A stretch of 27,806 bases of DNA, taken from NCBI GenBank assembly GCA_016303095.1, contig JAEDMH010000008.1, forward strand, positions 1 to 27,806, given 5' to 3'. The notes below the pieces were generated by a model. That model was not told where the DNA came from, did not search any database, and saw nothing but the letters and a program-made list of their open reading frames with translations. Below, one piece after another: positions 1 through 8,730 of the stretch (position 1 is the stretch's first letter; each line of letters starts with the position of its first letter). The position numbers were made by a program, and so were the translations under genes. Source of the DNA: Lentisphaeria bacterium. GTDB lineage: Bacteria; Verrucomicrobiota; Lentisphaeria; Oligosphaerales; Oligosphaeraceae.

Positions 1-72
1 CAGGGGAAGGCGTTGCCTCAGGGGAAGGCGTTGCCTCAGGGGAAGGCGTTGCCTCAGGGGAAGGCGTTGCCT
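1..72. repeat. 18-bp tandem repeat, four perfect copies, coding for ATPSPE
   Basis: Four identical 18-bp units (1-18, 19-36, 37-54, 55-72) reach the window edge and may continue. They are in frame within the topoisomerase gene and add the hexapeptide ATPSPE to its disordered C-terminal tail. Because the unit is a multiple of three, copy-number change by slippage would not break the frame. Confidence 0.95.
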
Positions 73-2239
73 TCGGGGAGAGCTTCTCCTGACTAGGCGG
101 TTCTTGCCTTGCGGGAGGGGCAGTTTTTTCTCGTTGGGGAGCAGGTTCCTCTCCAGGGGCGGGAGCCTCGGGAGAGGCCTGCTGTCCCCGTTCCAGGACA
201 TTGACCTTCACCACGGGGTAGTGGGTGAGCTTGAACCCTCGGGCCTCCCGTCCCCTCAGGGGGATTTTGGCGAACTCCACAGGGATATCTTTGTAGGAGC
301 GGCGTCGATTGGTGGCCAGTTCCAAGGAGAGAACCACATTGGCATTGGTGTAGAGAGCCTCGATGATGCAGCCTTCGGGGATCACATGGTATTCCCGGGA
401 GAGAACGAACTGGCCCACCTGGAAGCGTTTGGCGAACCAAGTTCCCTCCTTCTTGTTCCGATAAAGGATAGAATAGACCTGGTCCTTGTCATAGAGGAAG
501 AGGTACTTTGCCTGCCCCACGTAGGTTTTCCCCTCGATGGGGAGCACCTGGCAGGTGCCGTCTCCCCGCAGGATCATGAGCCGGTCGTATTGGGTGCAGA
601 GGAGGGGTTCGGCCTCCTTGCTGGAGGCCTTGACGGAGGTGCCCACGAATCCGTTGACCCTGTCGTGGAAGACCTTCACGTCCCGTCGGGCGATTTCCTT
701 CCGGTCCACCTCCTGGAATCCCATGATCTGGGTCTTTCTGGGGAAGAGAGGGCCATACTGTTCCAGGAGTCCCTGGAGATAGGAGATGGCATACTCCCTG
801 AGATGGTCCAGATGTTCCTGCGTCTCCTCCATGGCCTTCCGGAGGGCGTCCACGTCTTTTTGGTTTTTGGCCAGGTCGTAGACGGAGATGCGGCGGATGG
901 GGATTTGCAGGAGGCGTTCCACATCCTCCTGGGTGATATCCCGCAGGAGCTGTTCCCGGAAGGGCTTCAGCCCCTCCAGCACCGCCTCGTGGATCTTGGG
1001 GAGGGTGGCGCATTTTTCGATGCGCTTGTAAATTCGGTTTTCAATGAAGATCCGCTCCAGGGAGAGCTTTTGGATGCTTTCCCGTTCGTTTTGCAGGGCC
1101 AGTTCCTCCTCCGCCTTCAGAATCTCCAGGAGGCGGGTCACATTGCGGCGCAGCACCTGGCTGACGGTCAGCTCCACGGGCTGGTTGTCTTGAATCACCA
1201 GGATGGTGGAGTAGAGGATCTTCTGGCAGTCGGTGTAGGCATAAAGCTCCTGGATGGTCTCCGTCGCATGGACGCCCCGCATCAGGGTGATTTCGATATG
1301 CACCTGGGAGGCGGTGAAATCATTGATGGCGGCCATTTTGAGTTTGCCGGATCGGGCGGCCTTCTCAATGGAGGCGATGAGAGATTCGGTGGTGGAGCCG
1401 GCGGGCACCTCCCGAATGATCACCTTCTTCTCTCCCTCCGCCTCAATGCGGGCGCGCACCCGAATCTCCCCCCGGCCATCGTCATATTTCGAGGCGTCCA
1501 TGAGACCGCCTGTGGGGAAATCCGGGAAGAGCTGGAAGGGCTGGTTCCGGAGAATGGCGATTTCGGCCTGGAGCAACTCCGGGAAATTGTGGGGGAAGAC
1601 ATGGGTGGCCATGCTCACCGCCACCCCGTCCTGCCCCATCATCAACAGCGTGGGCACCTTGGAGGGCAGCACCACCGGCTCCTTGGTGCGTCCGTCATAG
1701 GAATCCACATATTGGGTCACGGCGGGATTGAAGAGCACGGCCCGCCCGAAGGCACTGAGACAACACTCGATGTATCGTCCCGCGGCCGCGGGATCCCCGG
1801 TGAAGATATTGCCGAAGTTTCCCTGGCGGTCGATGAAATACTCCTTGTTGGCCAGCACCACCAGGGCGTCGCTAATGGAGGCGTCTCCGTGGGGGTGGTA
1901 CTTCATGGCTTCCCCCACCACGCTATTGACCTTGTGCATCCGGCCATCATCGATGGTGAAGAGGGTGTGGAGGATGCGCCGTTGGACGGGCTTCAGGCCG
2001 TCGTCCACATCGGGGATGGCCCGCTCCCGGATCACATACTCGGCGTAGACCATGAAGTTGTGCTCCATGATCTGGCGGAGGGCGTCGGCGCCCCCGTCCT
2101 CCGAGGGATCCAGAGCCAGTTCCGGGGGGATTTCCTCCTGGGCAAGGGCGCCCTCCCCCTGCACCGGGGCCTCTTCCTCCGGCTCTTCCGCCTGAAGGGG
2201 CTGGGGAGGGAGTTTTTCCATGTCATCCAACGGGGCCAT
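1..2239 (-). CDS. parC: Type IIA topoisomerase subunit A, ParC/GyrA_2-like (3' end outside window)
   Basis: Breaks and rejoins DNA as the A subunit of a topoisomerase IV/gyrase-type enzyme, with a GyrB/ParE-type partner. Seen: about 50 acidic/proline-rich N-terminal residues, then a fold-defining stretch with GLKPVQRR (81-88), HPHGDASISDALV (from 115), and RYIE (155-158), whose Tyr156 aligns with the catalytic DNA-linking tyrosine. Residues NFGNIFTGDP and the MDASKYDDG stretch resemble the chlamydial GyrA_2 protein. The C-terminal part is short for a full beta-pinwheel and ends in a Pro/Ser/Glu-rich tail with ATPSPE repeats running off the window, so the stop codon is not visible. Start chosen at the ATG at 2239; an in-frame ATG six codons later (2221) is equally possible, and neither has a clear ribosome binding site. 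It lies 26 nt after the AICAR transformylase gene, so cotranscription is likely. No gyrB/parE partner is visible upstream. Confidence 0.88.
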   Translation of the reverse strand, partial: MAPLDDMEKLPPQPLQAEEPEEEAPVQGEGALAQEEIPPELALDPSEDGGADALRQIMEHNFMVYAEYVIRERAIPDVDDGLKPVQRRILHTLFTIDDGRMHKVNSVVGEAMKYHPHGDASISDALVVLANKEYFIDRQGNFGNIFTGDPAAAGRYIECCLSAFGRAVLFNPAVTQYVDSYDGRTKEPVVLPSKVPTLLMMGQDGVAVSMATHVFPHNFPELLQAEIAILRNQPFQLFPDFPTGGLMDASKYDDGRGEIRVRARIEAEGEKKVIIREVPAGSTTESLIASIEKAARSGKLKMAAINDFTASQVHIEITLMRGVHATETIQELYAYTDCQKILYSTILVIQDNQPVELTVSQVLRRNVTRLLEILKAEEELALQNERESIQKLSLERIFIENRIYKRIEKCATLPKIHEAVLEGLKPFREQLLRDITQEDVERLLQIPIRRISVYDLAKNQKDVDALRKAMEETQEHLDHLREYAISYLQGLLEQYGPLFPRKTQIMGFQEVDRKEIARRDVKVFHDRVNGFVGTSVKASSKEAEPLLCTQYDRLMILRGDGTCQVLPIEGKTYVGQAKYLFLYDKDQVYSILYRNKKEGTWFAKRFQVGQFVLSREYHVIPEGCIIEALYTNANVVLSLELATNRRRSYKDIPVEFAKIPLRGREARGFKLTHYPVVKVNVLERGQQASPEAPAPGEEPAPQREKTAPPARQEPPSQEKLSPKATPSPEATPSPEATPSPEATPSP

Positions 2240-2265
2240 GGGAGCACAAGAGCCAGGCGGAGCGC

Positions 2266-3381
2266 CTAGTGGTGGGAGAAGACCCGCTCAGGGGCGTGAT
2301 AGAGGGCGACCCCCAGCTCGTTGGCCCGCTGGATCACCTCGGCATCCTTGATGGAGCCGGCGGGAGCGATGATGGCCGTGACGCCGGCTTTGGCCGCCAC
2401 TTCCACGCCATCGTAGAAGGGGAAGAAGCCGTCGGAGGCCATGACGCAATCCTGGAAGGTCTCCTTGCCCTCGTATTTCCGGAATTTCTCAATGGCCTTC
2501 TCCACGGCGCCGACCCGATCCTGCTCGCCGGTGCCCACGCACAGGGTGCCCCCGTTCTTCACCATGACCACGCCGTTGGAACGGACGGAAATGTTGATGT
2601 ACCAGGCGGTGACCAGATCCTGCTTCTGGCTCTCGGTGGCCTGGACAGTGCTTTCCACATGGCCCAGGGTCTTGCTGTCGGCGGAGGCGGGCTTCAGATC
2701 CTGGACGCCCCGGAGATGGGTCAGCAGAGGATCGGCCACCACTAGGGAGCCGTCCGCCAGCACCTTCACGGTGCGATGGCCCGTGATGTCATCCCCCACG
2801 AACTTGGGAAGGCGGGCCAAATCGCCGCATTGGAGGATGCGGATTTGCTTGTTCAGGGTCACGTCGGGATTGGAGAAGACCTCCATGGCCTCGGGCGTGA
2901 ACCCAGGGGCCACCACGCACTCCACAAAGGTGGTCATGATCTCCTTGGCGGTCTCCTGGTCCACGGTGCGGTTGAAGGCGATGACGGAGCCAAAGGCGGC
3001 CCGGGGATCGCAGTCCCGGGCCTTCACGTAGACCTGGCAGAGGCTCTCCCCCTCCTGCCCCACGGCGGCCCCGCAGGGATTCACGTGCTTCATGCAGGCG
3101 CAGGCAGGCTGGGAGAAGTATTTCACGATGTTCAGGGAGTAGCTGATGTCCTCCAAATTGGTCTGGGAGAGTCCGTTCTTCCCGGTCTTCAGCACCTTCA
3201 TGTCCCCAATGACGCAATCCGTGGACTGGACGGGCTTGTAGTAGGCGGCGGTCTGGTGGGGGTTGGTGCCGTAGCGCAGGTCGTCCACCTTCACGTAGGC
3301 GACGCCGCCGAAGTCGGTGGTCTGGGGATACTCGCCCTTGTTCTGGGTGAGATAGGTCTTGCGGTTCAGGGATTCAGACAT
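2266..3381 (-). CDS. purH: Stand-alone AICAR transformylase (PurH C-terminal domain only)
   Basis: Transfers a formyl group from 10-formyltetrahydrofolate to AICAR, the penultimate step of IMP synthesis, in the cytoplasm. The 371-residue protein covers only the AICAR formyltransferase half of PurH: it begins at DLRYGTNPHQ (34-43) and carries the KHVNPCG motif (Lys98-His99 align with the catalytic Lys-His pair), FGSVIAFN, and the C-terminal SDGFFPFYDGVE and ITAIIAPAGSI-type stretches. The roughly 200-residue N-terminal IMP cyclohydrolase (MGS-like) domain of ordinary PurH (about 520-530 aa) is absent, and no reading frame for it lies upstream, so the cyclohydrolase must be encoded elsewhere or be a different family. 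A stand-alone AICAR transformylase family of about 390 residues is known. Start ATG at 3381 has GGAG about 11 nt upstream. The ABC transporter gene ends 47 nt before it. Confidence 0.9.
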   Translation of the reverse strand: MSESLNRKTYLTQNKGEYPQTTDFGGVAYVKVDDLRYGTNPHQTAAYYKPVQSTDCVIGDMKVLKTGKNGLSQTNLEDISYSLNIVKYFSQPACACMKHVNPCGAAVGQEGESLCQVYVKARDCDPRAAFGSVIAFNRTVDQETAKEIMTTFVECVVAPGFTPEAMEVFSNPDVTLNKQIRILQCGDLARLPKFVGDDITGHRTVKVLADGSLVVADPLLTHLRGVQDLKPASADSKTLGHVESTVQATESQKQDLVTAWYINISVRSNGVVMVKNGGTLCVGTGEQDRVGAVEKAIEKFRKYEGKETFQDCVMASDGFFPFYDGVEVAAKAGVTAIIAPAGSIKDAEVIQRANELGVALYHAPERVFSHH

Positions 3382-3428
3382 AGGGGGGATTCTCCGTGAA
3401 AGGGGGATGGGAATGAGGGGGAAGAGGG

Positions 3429-5468
3429 CTAGGTGGCGTCGGGCCTTTGGAGTTGGGCCAGGCGGCTGTAGATGCCACCGGCCTGTCGCAGCTGGGCGTC
3501 CGTGCCTCTCTCCACCACCTGGCCTTTCTCCAGCACCAGGATGCAGGAGGCGGATTGGACGGTGGAGAGACGGTGGGCGATGGCCAGCACCGTCCGGTTG
3601 CGCATCACGTTGTTCAACGCCTCCTGGACCAGGCGTTCCGTGACGGTATCCAGGGCGCTGGTGGCCTCGTCCAGGATCAAGATGGGGGGATTTCGGAGGA
3701 TGGCCCGGGCGATGGCGATGCGCTGTTTCTGGCCGCCGGAGAGGAGGTCGCCCCGTTCTCCCACGATGCGCTGGAAGCCGTCGGGATGTTCCTGGATGAA
3801 GGCCAGGGCATTGGCCTGGCGGGCCGCCTCCTCCACCTGCTGCCGGCTGGCCTCGGGGCGTCCGTAGCGGATGTTTTCCTCGATGGTGGTGTTGAAGAGG
3901 AAGGTATCCTGGGAGACCACGCCCACCAGATTGCGGAAGTCGGTCACATCCAGGTCCCGGAGATCCACCCCATCCAGAGTCACAGAGCCCTGGGAGGGAT
4001 CGTAGAAGCGCGCCAGGAGATTGGCGATGGTGCTCTTGCCGCTGCCGGTTTGCCCCACCAGAGCCACCATCTCCCCCTTTCGGATGCGGAGATTCAGGTT
4101 CTGGAGGATATCCTGCCCGTCGGAGGTGTAGCGGAAGGAGACATCATGGAATTGGATTTCCTCCTGGAATCCTTGGACATGGCGGGGATGGGGGGAGACA
4201 GGGAGGGAGTGGTCCTGATCCATGACCTGGAAGAATCGCTCGGCGGCGGCGGCCCCCTTTTGGAGTCCTGCGTTCACCTTCACCAAGTCCTTGATGGGCT
4301 TGTACATGCTTTGGGCGGCGAAGGCCATTCCCCCCAGCACCCCCAGGGTGAGGCCATGGATGTAGCACAGCCAGATGAAGACCCCCGCCAGCACCATGGC
4401 GGAGATTTGCAGGATGGGCGGCACCGCCACCTCAGCCCGAATGGCCCGGCGCAACGCCCGGAAATACCGCTCGTTGGTCTGGCGGAACGCCTCCTTCTCC
4501 CGCTCCTCCTGACGGAAGGCCCGAATCACCTTGATGCCGGAAAAGCTCTCCTGCATCCGGTCCGTCACCACCGCCACGCCGTCCAGCACTCGATGCTCGA
4601 AGCGTTTCAGGAGGCGGCAGAGGGCGTAGAGGGGAATAATGGCCGCCAGCATCAGGAGCACCACCAGGCCGAACTTCCAATCCAGGTGGGCTTCCATGGC
4701 GGTGAGCACTAGATAGGAGCCCGCCGCCAGGATCTGGATGGGGGCCACAATCAACTCGGGGAAGTTGTTGGAGATGATGCTCTCCACCGCATTGATGTCG
4801 TTGGTGCAACGGCTGATGAGGGTTCCCACCGCCATGTCCTTCCGGGCGTAGAAGGCCTGGGACTGATCCAGGAGGTGGTTGTAGAGGGCGCTGCGCATGT
4901 CGGTGACCACTCTGGCCCCCAGCCACTTCAGGCAATACCGGTTGCCCAGGATGGCCAATGACTGCATCAGAAAGAAGATCCCCAGCCCCGCCAACAGGGC
5001 GACGACAATTCCCCGGGTCAAATGCACCCCGTCTCCTCGATCCACCTGAGGAAGGCCCAGGCGGGCCAGCCACTGGTTGGCCGTCTCCACGTATTTTCCG
5101 ATTTTGGCCGTTTGACGGTCAAAGGCGCCGCCCTCCCCCGAAGGCTTCTCCTCCTCCGGCTCCTTCTCCGTCGTCGGAACCACGCTGGCCTCAGGGAGGG
5201 GAGACAAGGGCGAGGGGGAATTTTCCACCACCTGAATCCTGGGAGCGGGGCCAGGGGAATTCGTCCCCCCTTCCAATCCTGTGGCCACCATGCCCACCAT
5301 GCGGCAGAGGGCCATCAACGCGCCGCCCTCCACCAGAGCGAAGAGGACGCCGAACGCAAAGGGAAGCCAGTGTTTCAGGGCATAGGTCCCCAAGAGTCTT
5401 CGGTAGGCGCCGAAGAGACTGCCCTGGGGTTTCTCTCTCACCCCCGTGCTATGCGACTTCCTTCCCAT
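3429..5468 (-). CDS. ABC exporter half-transporter, MsbA/lipid-type (membrane domain fused to ATPase)
   Basis: Inner-membrane ATP-driven exporter, probably a homodimer, of the MsbA/multidrug type; the substrate is not readable from sequence. The membrane domain has a first hydrophobic segment at about 36-64, then a long polar Pro/Glu-rich insert (about 65-150) before the next hydrophobic segment (153-176); further segments lie near 240-285 and 350-382. The ATPase domain from about 435 shows Walker A GQTGSGKST (472-480), Q-loop Gln520, signature LSGGQ (576-580), Walker B ILILDE (596-601) and the switch His632. At 679 residues it is about 90 longer than typical MsbA, explained by the first-loop insert. 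It sits 30 nt after a sugar-aminotransferase-type gene, which hints at export of a lipid-linked or surface glycan precursor; that is inference. Start ATG at 5468 has no clear ribosome binding site. Confidence 0.9.
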   Translation of the reverse strand: MGRKSHSTGVREKPQGSLFGAYRRLLGTYALKHWLPFAFGVLFALVEGGALMALCRMVGMVATGLEGGTNSPGPAPRIQVVENSPSPLSPLPEASVVPTTEKEPEEEKPSGEGGAFDRQTAKIGKYVETANQWLARLGLPQVDRGDGVHLTRGIVVALLAGLGIFFLMQSLAILGNRYCLKWLGARVVTDMRSALYNHLLDQSQAFYARKDMAVGTLISRCTNDINAVESIISNNFPELIVAPIQILAAGSYLVLTAMEAHLDWKFGLVVLLMLAAIIPLYALCRLLKRFEHRVLDGVAVVTDRMQESFSGIKVIRAFRQEEREKEAFRQTNERYFRALRRAIRAEVAVPPILQISAMVLAGVFIWLCYIHGLTLGVLGGMAFAAQSMYKPIKDLVKVNAGLQKGAAAAERFFQVMDQDHSLPVSPHPRHVQGFQEEIQFHDVSFRYTSDGQDILQNLNLRIRKGEMVALVGQTGSGKSTIANLLARFYDPSQGSVTLDGVDLRDLDVTDFRNLVGVVSQDTFLFNTTIEENIRYGRPEASRQQVEEAARQANALAFIQEHPDGFQRIVGERGDLLSGGQKQRIAIARAILRNPPILILDEATSALDTVTERLVQEALNNVMRNRTVLAIAHRLSTVQSASCILVLEKGQVVERGTDAQLRQAGGIYSRLAQLQRPDAT

Positions 5469-5498
5469 GTTCGGCTGCCACGCGGGATCGGCAATCGC

Positions 5499-6611
5499 CT
5501 AGGCCAGAAGCTCCCGGATGGCCTGGGCCACCTCTTCCTTCTGGGCCAGGGTCAACTCCGGGAAGATGGGCAGGGCCAGGGTCTCCTTGGCCGCCCGCTC
5601 GCTTTCCGGGAAATCTCCCTCCCGATAGCCCAGGGAGCGGAAACACTCCTGGAGATGAAGGGGGATGGGATAGTAGACCGCGCTGCCGATGCCCCGCTCC
5701 TTCAGCCCCTGCCACACCGAATCCCGCCGTCCCCCCTTGATGCGGATGACATACTGGTTGAAGACATGCCGGGTGGCATAGGAAGCCGTCTTGGGGGTTT
5801 CCACCCCCTCCACCCCTTGCAGGAGACGATCGTAGTCCCGGGCATTTTCCTGCCGCGCCTGGGTCCACTGATCCAGGTAGGGGAGTTTGGTGAGGAGAAC
5901 CAGGGCCTGGAGGGCATCCAGGCGGAAATTGCTGCCGATGAGGTGGTGATGGTATTGGGGGGCCATGCCGTGATTGCGGAGGATCTTCAGCTTTTCGGCC
6001 TTGGCGGGATCGTTGCAGATCACCATGCCGCCATCGCCGAAACACCCCAGGTTCTTGCTGGGGAAGAAGGAGAGGCATCCATAGTCTCCCAGGGAGGCCA
6101 CCCTCTTTCCCTGCCACTCCGCCCCAATGGCCTGGCAGGCATCCTCAATCACCGGCAATCCATGGCGCCGGGCCACGGCCAGCACGCCCCCCATCTCCGC
6201 CGTCTGCCCATAGAGGTGGACGGGAATGATGGCCCGGGTGCGGTCGGTGATCTTTCCCTCGATTTGCCCCACGTCCAAGTTGTAGGTCACCGGATCGATG
6301 TCCACGAAGACGGGGGTGGCGCCATAGCGGCAGACGGCTCCTGCGGTGGCGAAGAAGGTATAAGGGGAGGTGATCACCTCGTCTCCCGGCCCAATCCCCT
6401 CCGCCATCAAGGCGATTTGGAGGGCGTCGGAGCCGGAGGAGACGCCGCAGGCGAAGGCGCCGCCGCACACCTGGGCCACCTTCTCCTCCAGTTCCTGGAC
6501 CTTGGGCCCCAGGATGAACTGCTGGCTGGCGCAGAGTTCCTCCAGCCGGGGAAGAAGCTCAGCCTGGATGGCGGCGTACTGTTGTTTCAAGTCCAGTAGA
6601 GGAATGCTCAT
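5499..6611 (-). CDS. DegT/DnrJ/EryC1/StrS family PLP aminotransferase
   Basis: PLP-dependent aminotransferase that typically converts a nucleotide-linked keto-sugar to an amino-sugar for surface polysaccharide. Seen: SSGSDAL (58-64) for phosphate binding, SPYTFFAT (82-89), VFVDIDP (101-107), VIEDACQAIGA (154-164) with Asp157 contacting the PLP ring nitrogen, and SFFPSKNLG (181-189) with Lys186 as Schiff-base lysine. 370 residues is normal for the family. Most similar by eye to the WbpE/FdtB-like branch that makes 3-amino sugars, but the exact substrate cannot be assigned and no sugar dehydratase or glycosyltransferase is nearby. It is 38 nt after recJ and 30 nt before the ABC exporter. Start ATG at 6611 fits the family N-terminus (IPLLDLKQQY) although no Shine-Dalgarno is visible. 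Confidence 0.9.
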   Translation of the reverse strand: MSIPLLDLKQQYAAIQAELLPRLEELCASQQFILGPKVQELEEKVAQVCGGAFACGVSSGSDALQIALMAEGIGPGDEVITSPYTFFATAGAVCRYGATPVFVDIDPVTYNLDVGQIEGKITDRTRAIIPVHLYGQTAEMGGVLAVARRHGLPVIEDACQAIGAEWQGKRVASLGDYGCLSFFPSKNLGCFGDGGMVICNDPAKAEKLKILRNHGMAPQYHHHLIGSNFRLDALQALVLLTKLPYLDQWTQARQENARDYDRLLQGVEGVETPKTASYATRHVFNQYVIRIKGGRRDSVWQGLKERGIGSAVYYPIPLHLQECFRSLGYREGDFPESERAAKETLALPIFPELTLAQKEEVAQAIRELLA

Positions 6612-6649
6612 GGAGGAGAGGTCGGGAGGAAAGGGAGAAGAACGGGGGA

Positions 6650-8476
6650 CTAGACGGAGGCCCGGCGGATGTCATGGATGCGCAGCTGGGGCACCTCCAT
6701 GTCGTGGAAGTGGTTGATATGGGGAGAGTAGACAATGTCCCAGGGTCCGGGAGGCAGCTCTTCGGGCAGGCGGGAGAAGGCAATGAACTGCATCCGGTTT
6801 CCCGCAGGATCCCGGACCGTGCCCCGGGTGTGGTCCCGTCCGGCCCGGCAAGTGCGTTCCGGCATCACGCTCCGGGTGATGAAGATAGGTTCGGTGTTCC
6901 CGTGGCCAAAGGGTTCCAGATCCTTCAGCTCCTGGAAGAAGACATCGTCCATCTCCGCAAAGGCCACCTCTCCGCAGATGGAGAGAATGGGCTGCATGGA
7001 CTCGATGCCCAAGACCTTCTGCACGGCGGCGTCAAACTCCTGGCAGAACTTCTCCAGGCTGTCCTCCTCCAGGGAGAGTCCGGCGGCCATGGCGTGTCCG
7101 CCAAAGCGGATGAGGGTGTCCTTGCACTCGTCCAGCACCTGCACCAGATTCAGGGTGCGCAGAGAGCGGGCGCTGCCGGTGAACTGTCCGGAGGGATCCC
7201 GGGTGAGCACCACGCTGGGGCGATGATAGCGTCGGGTCAGACGGCTGGCCACAATCCCCACCACCCCCTGGTGCCAAGAGTCGCTCCACACCACCAGGGA
7301 ACGGGCCACGTCCAGCCCGTGGGGCGTGCCCACCCGATAGCGCCGGGCGATCTGCTCCTCCGCCTCCATCACCACCTGTTCCTCAATGGTCTGGCGCTCC
7401 CGGTTCAAGTGGTCCAGGATCCCCGCCAGCTCCTTGGCCTTCTCCACATCGTGGGCCTCCAAGAGCCGGAGGGAGTCCGTGGGATCCCCCATGCGTCCCG
7501 TGGCATTGATCCGGGGGGCCAGCCGGTAGGTGATGTCGCTGGTGGCCAGGGCTTCCCCCACCTTGGCGATGTCGCAAAGCTCGTGGACGCCGGGGCGGGT
7601 CTGCATGGAAAGCACCCGGAGTCCCTGGCGCACCAGAATCCGGTTCTCATGGAGAAGGGGCACGATGTCCGCCACCGTTCCCAGGGCCACCAGATCCAGC
7701 ACCGCATGGAGATCGGTGTCCTCCCCCCCAATGCCCTGCTCCCGCCCGTATTTCAGAAAGGCGGAGGCCACCTTGTAGGCCACGCCCACCCCCGCCAGAT
7801 CCTCCGTGCCCCTGGGGGCGCCGGGAAGCTTGGGATCCACCACCACCATCCATTCCTTGGAGCCCGTGTCCGCCGGCAACCCCAAGCCAATGGAGCCCAC
7901 CCCGGAAACCCCGCCGTGGAGAGGCGTGGGGCCTGGCGTGTGGTGATCCGTGATGATCAAGTCCAAGTTGATGGCCCGGGCGGCATCCACCGCATCGTAG
8001 CTGGTGATGCCGCAGTCCACCGTCACCAAAAGATCGCAGCGCCCCTTGGCGTTCTTGTTGATGGAGTCCGCCGTCAGACCATAGCCGTCGTCAATGCGGT
8101 GGGGCAAATAGCAGGTGACCTGGGCCCCGTTCTCCCGGAGCACCCAGGCCAAAAGGGCCGTGGCCGTGATCCCGTCCGTGTCATAGTCCCCGTGGATCAT
8201 GATCCGCTGGTTCTTCTGAATCGCCTCCCAAAGACGACGGGCCGCGTCCCGGGTGCCCGGCAGCAAATAGGGATCCCCTAGGTTCTCCATCTCCGGATGG
8301 AGAAAGTCCTGCACCGTCTCCGGCGTCACCCCCCGGGCCGCCAGCACCAGGCCTATGGGGCGGGAAACCGAGGCCTCGTCCATCAGACGGTTCACCAACT
8401 CCCCGTCCGGCCTGTAAAACTCCCAAACCCGATTCTCCTGCTCGTGGGCCCGGGAAAAAGCAGTCGTCTGTTCCAT
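6650..8476 (-). CDS. recJ: Single-stranded-DNA-specific exonuclease RecJ
   Basis: 5'-3' single-strand DNA exonuclease of recombination and mismatch repair, cytoplasmic, Mn/Mg dependent. With the ATG at 8476 the protein is 608 residues. The DHH phosphoesterase motifs are present: GDYDTDG (96-102), VDCGI (153-157) and TDHH (176-179), with LGTVADIVPL further on; the DHHA1 part carries GGHAMAAG (459-466) and an OB-fold region follows. Between the DHH motif and DLAGVGVAYK there is a Gly-rich insert of about 20 residues (GVSGVGSIGLGLP and following) not usual in RecJ. A TTG start at 8515 would add 13 residues, but the ATG at 8476 has AAGGAA upstream and is preferred. First gene of the leftward run; it diverges from adhE. 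Confidence 0.95.
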   Translation of the reverse strand: MEQTTAFSRAHEQENRVWEFYRPDGELVNRLMDEASVSRPIGLVLAARGVTPETVQDFLHPEMENLGDPYLLPGTRDAARRLWEAIQKNQRIMIHGDYDTDGITATALLAWVLRENGAQVTCYLPHRIDDGYGLTADSINKNAKGRCDLLVTVDCGITSYDAVDAARAINLDLIITDHHTPGPTPLHGGVSGVGSIGLGLPADTGSKEWMVVVDPKLPGAPRGTEDLAGVGVAYKVASAFLKYGREQGIGGEDTDLHAVLDLVALGTVADIVPLLHENRILVRQGLRVLSMQTRPGVHELCDIAKVGEALATSDITYRLAPRINATGRMGDPTDSLRLLEAHDVEKAKELAGILDHLNRERQTIEEQVVMEAEEQIARRYRVGTPHGLDVARSLVVWSDSWHQGVVGIVASRLTRRYHRPSVVLTRDPSGQFTGSARSLRTLNLVQVLDECKDTLIRFGGHAMAAGLSLEEDSLEKFCQEFDAAVQKVLGIESMQPILSICGEVAFAEMDDVFFQELKDLEPFGHGNTEPIFITRSVMPERTCRAGRDHTRGTVRDPAGNRMQFIAFSRLPEELPPGPWDIVYSPHINHFHDMEVPQLRIHDIRRASV

Positions 8477-8730
8477 AAAAAGCCTATTCCTTATCTTAAG
8501 AATGTTCGCAGGCAAACTATATGCCTCATTTGCCGAAAGTCAAGACTCCCTCCTCTCCTCAAAAAGCCTTAAGACATTGGACAAAACGAGACAAAAATAG
8601 CAAAACAGACCCAAATATCCCCTTGCAATTCCACGCCCCCCCGCTACATTATCCCCGTTTACGATACTTTTTTATCATCTGAAAGACGTCGGAGCATTTT
8701 TTCAAGTCAGCCAATCCATTTCAGGAGAGA
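8477..8730. promoter_or_regulatory. Divergent recJ/adhE intergenic region with candidate adhE promoter
   Basis: This 254-base spacer is much more AT-rich than its surroundings and must hold the promoters of both divergent genes. For adhE the best plus-strand match is TTGCAA (8623-8628), a 16-base spacer, and TACATT (8645-8650), leaving a leader of roughly 75 nt. The adhE ribosome binding site AGGAGA lies just before its ATG. I looked for a Rex-type operator (TTGTGA-N8-TCACAA-like) and did not see a convincing one. No terminator or small gene seen. Confidence 0.4.

Noticed and set aside
1..72. CRISPR array
   Set aside because: Units are directly adjacent without unique spacers and code in frame; the same holds for the array at 18408-18481.
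104..2269. 721-codon plus-strand open frame
   Set aside because: Antisense shadow of the topoisomerase gene; the translation is low-complexity Gly/His/Leu/Asp typical of GC-rich antisense frames.
8477..8730. Rex operator upstream of adhE
   Set aside because: No TTGTGA/TCACAA-type inverted repeat of acceptable quality was found.
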